A stretch of DNA of 8,723 nt from Candidatus Latescibacterota bacterium (GTDB lineage: Bacteria; Krumholzibacteriota; Krumholzibacteriia; WVZY01; JAKEHA01), in contig JAKEHA010000067.1 in NCBI GenBank assembly GCA_022615275.1, forward strand, positions 1-8,723. Reading direction: 5' to 3'. The position numbers and the translations under genes are program-made. Shown piece after piece: positions 1 to 6,784 of this stretch. Position 1 is the first letter of the stretch; each line of letters starts with the position of its first letter. The notes beneath the pieces were generated by a model that made no database searches, had not been told where the DNA came from, and saw nothing but the letters and a program-made list of their open reading frames with translations.

Positions 1-1
1 C

Positions 2-793
2 TCGCAGCCCGACACGGGCGAGCAGGCGCTCGAGATCGCGGAAGTACTGATCCGCAGCGGTGCGCTCGACGTGATCGTCGTCGACTCGGTGGCGGCACTG
101 GTGCCGCAGGCCGAGATCAACGGCGAGATGGGCGACCAGCACGTGGGCCTGCAGGCGCGCTTGATGTCGCAAGCGCTGCGCAAGCTCACGGGTGCCGTCT
201 CGAAGACCAAGACGTGCCTCATGTTCACCAACCAGATCCGTATGAAGATCGGCGTGATGTTCGGGAGCCCCGAGACCACGTCGGGCGGAAACGCGCTCAA
301 GTTCTACTCGTCGGTGCGCATGGATATCCGTCGCATCGCCGCCATCAAGGAAGGCGAAGCCGTCACCGGGAGCCGCACCAAGGTGAAGGTGGTCAAGAAT
401 AAGGTGGCGGCACCGTTCAAGACCTGCGAGTTCGACATCATCTATGGCGAAGGGATCAGCTACGAGGGCGACGCGATCGACATCGGCTCGGCCGCCGGCG
501 TCGACATCATCAAGAAGAGCGGCACCTGGTTCGCGTACGGCGAGGAGCGCCTGGGCCAGGGCAAGGAAGCCGCGCGCAAGTTCCTGAGAGAACACCCGGC
601 CATCGCGAACGAGATCGCGGCCAGGATTCGCGTGCACTTCGGTGTCGACGCCACCAAATCGGCGCCGGAAGCGGGCGCGGCCAAGGCGGCCGAGGCCCCC
701 GCGGCGGCCATGGTCGCGGAGACGGCCGAAGGCGTCGACCCGCTGGCGGCCAGCCCGCGCAAGAAGCCCGGCGTGGTGCGTGCGCGCCCGTAG
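2..793 (+). CDS. recA: RecA recombinase, 3' part (N-terminus outside window)
   Basis: RecA is the ATP-dependent strand-exchange protein that forms filaments on single-stranded DNA and triggers SOS by promoting LexA self-cleavage. The visible 263 residues begin with SQPDTGEQALEI, which lines up with E. coli residue 117, so the Walker A part is missing only because the window starts here. Walker B reads VIVVD, with the Asp at fragment residue 28 (E. coli D144). Loop L2 is intact from N77, with NQIRMKIGVMFG followed by SPETTSGGNALKFY. The DNA-binding C-terminal domain follows (GQGKEAARKFLREHPAIA). After about residue 213 there is an Ala/Pro/Glu-rich tail of about 50 residues that ends in PRKKPGVVRARP. 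Most RecA tails are acidic, so this basic end is odd. The stop TAG is at 791-793. The start and any LexA box lie upstream of the window. The family assignment is secure. Confidence 0.98.
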   Translation, partial: SQPDTGEQALEIAEVLIRSGALDVIVVDSVAALVPQAEINGEMGDQHVGLQARLMSQALRKLTGAVSKTKTCLMFTNQIRMKIGVMFGSPETTSGGNALKFYSSVRMDIRRIAAIKEGEAVTGSRTKVKVVKNKVAAPFKTCEFDIIYGEGISYEGDAIDIGSAAGVDIIKKSGTWFAYGEERLGQGKEAARKFLREHPAIANEIAARIRVHFGVDATKSAPEAGAAKAAEAPAAAMVAETAEGVDPLAASPRKKPGVVRARP

Positions 794-799
794 TCGTTG

Positions 800-1462
800 A
801 TGCCCGAGACCATCGTCGAGCGAAAACCGCGCCCCCGGGACAGAGTATGGATCCGGCTCTCCGGGGGGCGGTTTTTTGCCGTTCCCGAGGCGGCCGCGGC
901 GCAGTGCGCGGTCGGAGCCACGGTGTCGACCGAAGACATCGAGCGTCTCGACCGTCTCGACCAGTACACGCGCGGCCACGACAAGGCCATGCGTCTCTTG
1001 TCGATGCGCTCGCGTTCGCGGCGTGAGATCGAATCCGCGCTGCGCACGCTGGGGATCGCGGACGCGGTGCGCAAGGGTATCGTCGAATCGCTCGAGGAAG
1101 CGGGCTTGATCGACGACGCCCGCTTCGCGCGCGAATTCGTGTCGGTGCGCAAGGGCACGCGGCGCGTGGGCCCGCACCGTTTGCGCGCCGACATGAACAA
1201 GCTCGGGCTCCAGCGCGCAGTCGTCGACAAGGCGCTCGCGAGTTACGGCGCGGACGAGCAAGAAGCGCTGGCGCGCGCCTTGGTGGAACGATCCGTTCGC
1301 GGCGGCGCGATCGACGAGAAGGCGGTGCGCCGCGTGATCGCGCTCTTGAAGCGCAAGGGGTACGATTACTCCGTGGTCAATCGCATCGCGTACGATCTCG
1401 CGCGCAAGATTCCGCGCGCATCCGACGCCGACGCGACTGAGAGCCTCCCCGACGAGTGGTGA
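800..1462 (+). CDS. recX: RecX family regulator of RecA, long N-terminal form
   Basis: RecX binds RecA filaments and modulates, usually inhibits, their growth and activity. The 220-residue protein shows the RecX three-helix repeats: AMRLLSMRSRSRREIESALR (about residues 63-82), then LEEAGLIDDARFAREFV (98-114), then GPHRLRADMNKLGL (124-137), and a last repeat near residues 175-200 (RRVIALLKRKGYDYSVVNRI). About 60 residues precede the first repeat (RVWIRLSGGRFFAVPE and on). Proteobacterial RecX proteins, about 150-170 residues, lack this part, but longer RecX proteins of other phyla have a similar beta-rich lead. The ATG at 800 is 6 bases after the recA stop; a TTG at 797 directly before it is an alternative. 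No clear Shine-Dalgarno is visible, so coupling to recA translation is likely. A terminator-like hairpin lies within codons 8-26. The start is less certain than the identity. Confidence 0.93.
   Translation: MPETIVERKPRPRDRVWIRLSGGRFFAVPEAAAAQCAVGATVSTEDIERLDRLDQYTRGHDKAMRLLSMRSRSRREIESALRTLGIADAVRKGIVESLEEAGLIDDARFAREFVSVRKGTRRVGPHRLRADMNKLGLQRAVVDKALASYGADEQEALARALVERSVRGGAIDEKAVRRVIALLKRKGYDYSVVNRIAYDLARKIPRASDADATESLPDEW
823..877 (+). terminator. Terminator-like hairpin with T run inside 5' end of recX
   Basis: The left arm AAAACCGCGCCCCCGG (823-838) pairs with the right arm CCGGGGGGCGGTTTT (861-875). Seven G-C pairs are followed, after one bulged G at 831, by eight more pairs that end in A-T. 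AGAG (842-845) and CTCT (857-860) can extend the stem inward, leaving an 11-base loop. The right arm runs into six T (872-877). This is the form of a Rho-independent terminator or attenuator. It lies about 30 bases after the recA stop but within recX codons. In E. coli, read-through of a terminator between recA and recX sets the low RecX level; the same role here is inference. It could also be a chance product of G+C-rich codons. Confidence 0.5.
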
Positions 1463-1469
1463 ATCGAGC

Positions 1470-4163
1470 ATGGTGAGCGAGACGAAGAATCGCTACGCAG
1501 TGAGCCGCCTCGTCCAGGACTACCTGTCCTTTTTCGAGTCGCGCGGACACACGCTGGTCGGGAGCGCGCCGCTGTTGCCCGAAGATCCCACGCTGCTCTT
1601 CACCGCGGCGGGCATGGTCCCGTTCAAGGCCTACTACAGCGATCCCGCGCGCGCGCCCTTTCCGCGCGCCGCGAGCTGTCAAAAGTGCTTGCGCGCGGGC
1701 GGCAAGCAGAGCGACCTCGAGAACGTCGGACGCACGTTGCGCCACCACACCTTCTTCGAGATGCTCGGCAATTTCTCCTTCGGAGACTACTTCAAGAAGG
1801 AAGCGATCGAGTGGGCGTGGGAGCTTTCCACCGACGTGTGGAAGCTGGACCAAGCGCGCATCTGGGTGACGATCTTCGAGAACGACGACGAAGCCTTCGC
1901 GTTGTGGACCACGCACATCGGGTTTCCGAAAGAGCGTATCAAGCGGCTGGGTAAGAAGGACAATTTCTGGGGTCCCGTGGGCGACACCGGCGTGTGCGGT
2001 CCGTCGTCGGAATTGCACTATGACACCGGCCGCGCGGGCCCCGACGGCGGCCCCGGCCACCGCGACGACAACGACCGCTACATCGAGTACTGGAACCTCG
2101 TCTTCCCGCAGTTCTTTTACACAGAAACCGGCGCGTACGACCCGCTTCCGAAACCGGGCATCGACACCGGCATGGGTCTCGAGCGCGTCGCGTTCATCCT
2201 GCAAGACGTCGAGGACAACTTCCACACCGACGAGTTCCTGCCCATCCGGCGCGCGATCGCCGCGTCGCTCCCGAAGGGCGCGGACACGAAGAAGGCCGCC
2301 CTCGCGACCAACGCCGCCTCCGACCACGTGCGCGCACTGACCTTCGCGCTGGCCGAAGGCATCATGCCCTCGAACGAAGGACGCGGCTACGTGCTGCGAC
2401 GGTTGTTGCGGCGCGCGCTCACCAAGATGCACCCCTTCGGCGTGCGCGAACCGTTTCTCGCGCGCGGCGTGAACGCCGTGGTGACAGCCATGGGCGCGCG
2501 CTATCCGGAGATCGTGCAGCGCGTCGACCTGGTCAAGGAAGTGGTGACGGCCGAGGAGGCGCGCTTCCAGGACACGCTCGAGTTGGGGATGGGGCGATTG
2601 GAAGCACTCTTCGACGCCGCCAAGAAGAGGAAGATCGTGCCGGGCGCGGACGTGTTCCAACTCTACGACACCTTCGGCTTCCCGCCCGAGCTGACGCGCG
2701 AGATGGCGCAGGAGCGCGGGCTCGAGGTCGACATGCCGGGATTCGAGAAGGCGATGGGGGAGCAGAAGGAACGCGCCCGTAAGGGGGGAAAGTTCCAACA
2801 CGTCGAGATCGTGGAGAAGCCCATCGGCTTATCGGACTCCGTTAAGGTGTTTTCGATAAACCCCTCGATCGAAACGACGGAATTTCAGGGCTACGATAGC
2901 CTGGACACTCAGGCAGGGGTTGGGGAGGTAAGGGATCCGAATCCGAATCGCGTCGCGAAGGCGGGCCTCGATGGCGACTTCGTGGAGATCACGACCGACC
3001 GCACCGTGTTCTACCCGGAGGGCGGCGGGCAAGTGGGCGACGCCGGTCGCGCGACGCGCGCGGGCGAGGTCGTCGACACCTATCGCGCGGGCGACCTGAT
3101 CGCGCACCTCGTCAAGCTCGCGCAGGGCGAATCGCGTGAGGCGCTCGTCGACCGCCTGCAGAGCGACGCGACGGTGGAGCTCCACGTCGACAAGGAGCGC
3201 CGCTTCGCCACCATGCGCAATCACACCGCGACGCATCTGTTGCACGCGGCGCTGCGCAAGGTGCTGGGGACGCACGTGGCCCAAGCGGGCTCGCTGGTGG
3301 CACCCAACCGGCTGCGCTTCGACTTCCACCATTTCCAGCCCGTCAAGCCGGAGGAGATCGCGGTGATCGAGCGCATCGTGAACGACGTGGTGATCGCCGA
3401 TCTGGCCGTGGCCACGGCCAACCTTCCGTACAAGGAGGCGATCGCGAGCGGAGCCATGGCCCTCTTCGGCGAGAAGTACGGCGACGAGGTTCGCGTCGTC
3501 TCCGTCGACGAGTTTTCGAAGGAACTGTGCGGCGGCACCCACGTCAAGCACACGGGCGAGATCGGCCCGTTCTTCATTCGCCAGGAGACGGCGGTGGCGG
3601 CGGGCGTGCGGCGCGTGGAAGCGGTTACGGGCGAAGGCGCCTTCGGGCTCGCGCGGCGTACCATGGACGACTGGGCGCAGATCGCGGCCGTGTTGCGGGT
3701 CGCACCCCACGAAGTCGAGAAGCGCGTGCGTGCCCTTGTCGAAGAGAACGAAGCCATGCAGCGCGAGCGCAAGAAGAGCGAGAGCAAGCGCGCCGAGAGC
3801 GGCGCCAGCGAGGCGCTCGCGAGTGCCGTCGACGCGCACGGAGTACGCTTCGTCGCGACCACGGTGGAAGCCCCGGACGTGAATGCGTTGCGCAGCTACG
3901 GCGACGCGCTGCGCGGCAAGCTCGGCGTGGGCGTCGCACTGGTGTGTCAAACCGGGGTGGAGAAGCCGGTGTGTCTCATCGTGTCGAGCGACGCCGCGAT
4001 CAAGGAGCGGGGCCTAAAGGCCGACGACCTCGCGCGCCGGGTCGCGACCGAGCTGGGTTTCAAGGGCGGCGGCAAGCCGCACATGGCGCAGTTCGGGATT
4101 CCCAGCATTCTGGAGTTCGAGCGCGTGCGCGAGTTCGTCAAGCGCGCGCTCGAGTCGGCCTGA
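1470..4163 (+). CDS. alaS: Alanine--tRNA ligase
   Basis: AlaRS is the class II synthetase that attaches alanine to tRNA-Ala and removes wrongly attached serine or glycine; it acts in the cytoplasm. At 897 residues it is full length (E. coli has 876). Motif 2 is at residues 91-108 (RHHTFFEMLGNFSFGDYF) and motif 3 at 234-240 (GMGLERV). The editing domain has both zinc-site motifs: HTATH with H585 and H589, and CGGTH with C687 and H691. A charged, probably coiled-coil linker lies near 745-785, followed by the C-Ala/DHHA1 domain with GGGKPHMAQFG near the end. The ATG is 7 bases after the recX stop and has only a weak Shine-Dalgarno. All catalytic and editing signatures are present, so the enzyme should be active. 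Codons 454-493, between the aminoacylation and editing parts, use many more A/T-ending codons than the rest of the gene. Confidence 0.99.
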   Translation: MVSETKNRYAVSRLVQDYLSFFESRGHTLVGSAPLLPEDPTLLFTAAGMVPFKAYYSDPARAPFPRAASCQKCLRAGGKQSDLENVGRTLRHHTFFEMLGNFSFGDYFKKEAIEWAWELSTDVWKLDQARIWVTIFENDDEAFALWTTHIGFPKERIKRLGKKDNFWGPVGDTGVCGPSSELHYDTGRAGPDGGPGHRDDNDRYIEYWNLVFPQFFYTETGAYDPLPKPGIDTGMGLERVAFILQDVEDNFHTDEFLPIRRAIAASLPKGADTKKAALATNAASDHVRALTFALAEGIMPSNEGRGYVLRRLLRRALTKMHPFGVREPFLARGVNAVVTAMGARYPEIVQRVDLVKEVVTAEEARFQDTLELGMGRLEALFDAAKKRKIVPGADVFQLYDTFGFPPELTREMAQERGLEVDMPGFEKAMGEQKERARKGGKFQHVEIVEKPIGLSDSVKVFSINPSIETTEFQGYDSLDTQAGVGEVRDPNPNRVAKAGLDGDFVEITTDRTVFYPEGGGQVGDAGRATRAGEVVDTYRAGDLIAHLVKLAQGESREALVDRLQSDATVELHVDKERRFATMRNHTATHLLHAALRKVLGTHVAQAGSLVAPNRLRFDFHHFQPVKPEEIAVIERIVNDVVIADLAVATANLPYKEAIASGAMALFGEKYGDEVRVVSVDEFSKELCGGTHVKHTGEIGPFFIRQETAVAAGVRRVEAVTGEGAFGLARRTMDDWAQIAAVLRVAPHEVEKRVRALVEENEAMQRERKKSESKRAESGASEALASAVDAHGVRFVATTVEAPDVNALRSYGDALRGKLGVGVALVCQTGVEKPVCLIVSSDAAIKERGLKADDLARRVATELGFKGGGKPHMAQFGIPSILEFERVREFVKRALESA
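3403..3420. repeat. Perfect 18-bp palindrome inside alaS
   Basis: TGGCCGTGGCCACGGCCA reads the same on both strands and has no spacer. It lies in the editing-domain codons for LAVATA. A palindrome of this length is expected only rarely by chance in a window this size, but G+C-rich coding sequence raises the odds. No binding protein is evident, and protein coding fully accounts for the sequence. Confidence 0.35.
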
Positions 4164-4176
4164 CGTTCACGAGCAC

Positions 4177-4182
4177 GAGGAG
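4177..4182 (+). promoter_or_regulatory. Ribosome binding site of the SLBB export gene
   Basis: GAGGAG lies just before the ATG at 4186 with a short spacer of 3 bases. The next in-frame ATG, at 4213, would cut off the n-region of the signal peptide, so 4186 is preferred. The site gives this gene its own translation start after the 22-base gap from alaS. Confidence 0.6.
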
Positions 4183-4185
4183 AAT

Positions 4186-5688
4186 ATGTTCTTTCGAGTC
4201 GTATCTTCCGCGATGATCCTGATCATGGTCGCCACGTCGGTGGCGCCGGCGCAGATTCTGCAGTCGCGCCGCCCCCGCGATCCCTTTCCGCAACCCACCC
4301 AGGCGACCGCGACCGCGCCGGTCGATACCACGCTGGCCAGGGATCTGGCGCGCGCCGTTCCACAAGGCTTCGACGCGCCCGTCGACCCCAAGACCTATGT
4401 CATCGGACCCGGCGACCAGTTCGTCTTGTTCTTTCGGTCGACCGGCAAGGAGATCCTCCTGCGCGTGCTGCCGGAAGGAGCCGTGCTGGTTCCCAACGCG
4501 GGCATGGTCCGTGCGGCCGGGCTCACCATCGAAGCGTTCCGCGCGGAACTCGCGCGCGCGCTGGCGTCGTACTACCGCAGCGCCGAGTTCTTTTGCGAGC
4601 TGATCTTGCCGCGCAACTTCGTGGTGTACGTGCTGGGCGAGGTGGCACGCCCCGGCCCGGTGGCGATGCTGCCGCCGTTTCGCGTCGACGCGGCGATCAC
4701 GGGGGCGGGCGGGGTCACCAGGAGCGGCAGCGAGCGCGCCATCGAGATCCGCAAGGACGGCGAGCCGACGCGCCTGATCGACCAGCTGAAGTTCCGGCGC
4801 CTGGGTGATGTGACCATGAACCCCATGCTGCACGAGGGGCAGACGGTGTTCGTCCCGTCGCGCGGGCGCACGTGCGACATCGTGGGCGAAGTATGGCGTT
4901 CGGGCACCTACGAGATCGCGCCCAACGAGACGGTGATGGACGTCGTCCGGCTCGCGGGCGGATTCACCACCAACGCCGAGCGTAACGAAATCGTGCTCGA
5001 GCAGCTCTCCGCCGATGAGAAGGTGTCGATTGTCAAGATGGACGAGGCCACCGCGGCCACGACCGTAATCACCGATCGCGACGTGATCGTCGTGCCCGAC
5101 AAGCGCAGCTTTCCCGGGATCGACTTCGTGCGCGTCCAGGGCGGCGGTGGGCGCGACGGGCGCATCTACTTGCAGGAAGGCGAAACTCTGCAGTCCTTCT
5201 TGCCTCGCTTCATCCGGCTTCGCAACGACTTCGACCTGTCGCACGCGCGCATCGAGCGCAAGAAGGGCGATGGCACCTTCGAGTTCATTTCCATCGACCT
5301 GTCGAAGGTGCTCGAAGGCGACCAATCCGTGGACGTGGCACTCCAGACCGGCGACGTGATCAACATTCCGCGACTGGAGGACGTCGTGTTCGTGGGGGGC
5401 GAAGTAATGAGGGGGGGCGAGATCGAGTTCCAGCGCGGATTGCCGGCCGGGCGCTACATCGCGATGGCGGGCGGTCCCTCGGACGCGGGCAGCGTCGACA
5501 AACTACAGATCTACGACAGCTACGGCAACCGCCGCGACGGGAATCGCGAGAGCGTCGTGTACCGCGGCGAGACCATTCTCGTCAAGCGGCGCACGGGCGT
5601 GATTCTCGGTAACCTGTTCATCGGTTTCGTGAGTCTGACGAGTTTGTTCTTGTCGGTGTACGCGGTGATCACGGCCAACCAGGATTGA
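4186..5688 (+). CDS. Polysaccharide biosynthesis/export protein with SLBB repeats (Wza/OPX-like)
   Basis: This is probably the outer-membrane or periplasmic export component for a capsule, exopolysaccharide or similar polymer. The 500-residue protein starts with a Sec signal peptide (residues 1-22, hydrophobic MILIMVATSVAPA, with an AxA-type site before Q23). There is no lipobox cysteine, so unlike Wza it is not a lipoprotein. A poly-export (PES) domain follows at about 70-140 (YVIGPGDQFVLFF). Then come SLBB-like units near 145-190 (VYVLGEVARPG), 229-272 (CDIVGEVWRSGTYEI), 313-396 (diverged) and 398-445 (DVVFVGGEVMRGGEI). They are divided by the usual strand-ending motifs EGQTVFVP, DRDVIVVP and TGDVINIP. 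Residues 472-496 are an uncharged hydrophobic helix (LGNLFIGFVSLTSLFLSVY), placed where Wza has its membrane-spanning C-terminal helix. No Wzc-type kinase or Wzx flippase is visible in the window. The family is sure; the exported polymer is unknown. Confidence 0.93.
   Translation: MFFRVVSSAMILIMVATSVAPAQILQSRRPRDPFPQPTQATATAPVDTTLARDLARAVPQGFDAPVDPKTYVIGPGDQFVLFFRSTGKEILLRVLPEGAVLVPNAGMVRAAGLTIEAFRAELARALASYYRSAEFFCELILPRNFVVYVLGEVARPGPVAMLPPFRVDAAITGAGGVTRSGSERAIEIRKDGEPTRLIDQLKFRRLGDVTMNPMLHEGQTVFVPSRGRTCDIVGEVWRSGTYEIAPNETVMDVVRLAGGFTTNAERNEIVLEQLSADEKVSIVKMDEATAATTVITDRDVIVVPDKRSFPGIDFVRVQGGGGRDGRIYLQEGETLQSFLPRFIRLRNDFDLSHARIERKKGDGTFEFISIDLSKVLEGDQSVDVALQTGDVINIPRLEDVVFVGGEVMRGGEIEFQRGLPAGRYIAMAGGPSDAGSVDKLQIYDSYGNRRDGNRESVVYRGETILVKRRTGVILGNLFIGFVSLTSLFLSVYAVITANQD
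5394..5420 (+). repeat. Direct repeat of GGGGGGCGA with G6 and G7 runs
   Basis: GGGGGGCGA occurs at 5394-5402 and again at 5412-5420, exactly 18 bases (six codons) apart. The second copy is preceded by one more G, making a run of seven. Both copies encode GGE in the fourth SLBB unit. Recombination between them would remove six codons in frame. A one-base slip in the G7 run would break the export protein after about residue 410. Confidence 0.6.
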
Positions 5689-5703
5689 CGCCGCGCGCGT
5701 AAG

Positions 5704-5709
5704 GGAGGA
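5704..5709 (+). promoter_or_regulatory. Strong ribosome binding site that fixes a non-ATG start (ATC at 5716)
   Basis: GGAGGA within AAGGGAGGA (5701-5709) is a near-ideal Shine-Dalgarno. Six bases separate it from ATC at 5716, which is the codon where the protein family's conserved N-terminus begins. No ATG, GTG or TTG occurs in this frame between the upstream stop (5686-5688) and GTG at 5791. This is the strongest ribosome binding site in the window. Confidence 0.8.
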
Positions 5710-5715
5710 ACGACC

Positions 5716-6780
5716 ATCAAAGCGCTCATTCTCGCCGGCGGACGGGGGACGCGCCTGCGCCCCATCACGCACACCAGCGCCAAGCAGCTCGTGCCCATCG
5801 CCAACAAGCCGATCCTGTTCTACGGCATCGAGGCCATTCGTGACGCCGGCATCCAGGACATCGCCATCATCGTGGGCGACACCGCCGAGGAAGTGAAGCA
5901 GGCGGTGGGGGACGGCTCGCGCTTCGGCGCACGCGTCCATTACATCAAGCAAGACGCCCCCCTGGGCCTCGCGCACGCGGTCAAGATTTCGCGCGACTAC
6001 ATGGGCCAGGAGCCGTTCGTCATGTACCTCGGCGACAACCTGCTCTCGGGCGGTATCCGCGGCTTCGTGGATGAGTTCACCCGCGGCAAGTACGACGCGC
6101 AGATCCTGCTGACGCGGGTCAAGAACCCGAGCGACTTCGGCGTGGCCGAGTTGACGGGCGGCCGCGTGGTCGGTCTGGAAGAGAAGCCGAAGAAGCCCAA
6201 GAGCGACTACGCGCTGGTGGGCGTGTACATGTTCACGCCCTCTATTTTCGAAGCCACGGAGAAGATCAAGCCGAGCTGGCGCAACGAGCTCGAGATCACC
6301 GACGCCATCCAGTACTTGATCGAGCACGACTACCACGTGCAGTCGCATATCGTCGAGGGATGGTGGAAGGACACCGGCAAGCTCGAGGACATGCTCGATG
6401 CCAATCGCATGGTATTGACGGGGATGGCGACGCGGGTCGAGATGAAGCAGCTCGAAGACTCGGAGTTCCACGGCCACGTCCACCTCGACGACGACGTCGA
6501 GGTCAAGCGTAGCATCCTGCGCGGGCCCATCATCATCGGCAAAGGCTCGCGCATCGTGGACGCCTACATCGGCCCCTTCACCAGCATCGGGCCCGGGTCG
6601 CGGGTGGAAAAGAGCGAGATCGAGAACAGCATCGTGCTGGAGAACTGCCAGATCATAGATATCGGGAGCCGCATGACCGACAGCCTGATCGGACGCAACG
6701 TCATCGTGCGGCGCGGCGACAAGCCGCCGCGGGCCTATCGGTTCATGGTCGGCGACAACAGCGAAATCACGGTGCTCTAA
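5716..6780 (+). CDS. rmlA: Glucose-1-phosphate thymidylyltransferase, long form, apparent ATC start
   Basis: The enzyme makes dTDP-glucose from dTTP and glucose 1-phosphate in the cytoplasm, the first step toward dTDP-rhamnose and other deoxysugars. Read from ATC at 5716 the protein has 354 residues, the length of the long RmlA type with a C-terminal left-handed beta-helix. The nucleotide loop GGRGTRLRP is at residues 8-16, followed by K23. The metal Asp in YLGDNLL is D107, EKP is at 156-158, and WWKDTG has the second metal Asp at D219. Hexapeptide-repeat sequence follows from about 245 to the end. The first GTG in frame (5791) would remove the nucleotide loop and leave a dead enzyme, so it is rejected. 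ATC is either a true rare start or a G-to-C error or mutation of ATG. No rmlB, rmlC or rmlD is visible here, so the final sugar is unknown; another nucleotide or sugar phosphate is possible. Confidence 0.92.
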   Translation: MKALILAGGRGTRLRPITHTSAKQLVPIANKPILFYGIEAIRDAGIQDIAIIVGDTAEEVKQAVGDGSRFGARVHYIKQDAPLGLAHAVKISRDYMGQEPFVMYLGDNLLSGGIRGFVDEFTRGKYDAQILLTRVKNPSDFGVAELTGGRVVGLEEKPKKPKSDYALVGVYMFTPSIFEATEKIKPSWRNELEITDAIQYLIEHDYHVQSHIVEGWWKDTGKLEDMLDANRMVLTGMATRVEMKQLEDSEFHGHVHLDDDVEVKRSILRGPIIIGKGSRIVDAYIGPFTSIGPGSRVEKSEIENSIVLENCQIIDIGSRMTDSLIGRNVIVRRGDKPPRAYRFMVGDNSEITVL

Positions 6781-6784
6781 CGTC

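Noticed and set aside
941..963. Tandem CGTCTCGAC repeat in recX
   Set aside because: Only two copies, encoding RLD-RLD within a normal charged helix; no sign of expansion.
1377..2801. A 474-codon open frame on the - strand opposite alaS, and a similar one at 2829-3950
   Set aside because: High G+C coding sequence keeps antisense frames open. The translations are rich in His, Arg and Ala and show no domain, while the + strand has all AlaRS motifs.
5791..6780. GTG at 5791 as the start of the thymidylyltransferase
   Set aside because: It would remove the GGRGTRLRP nucleotide-binding loop, although the sequence before it in the same frame encodes that loop perfectly and follows a strong ribosome binding site.
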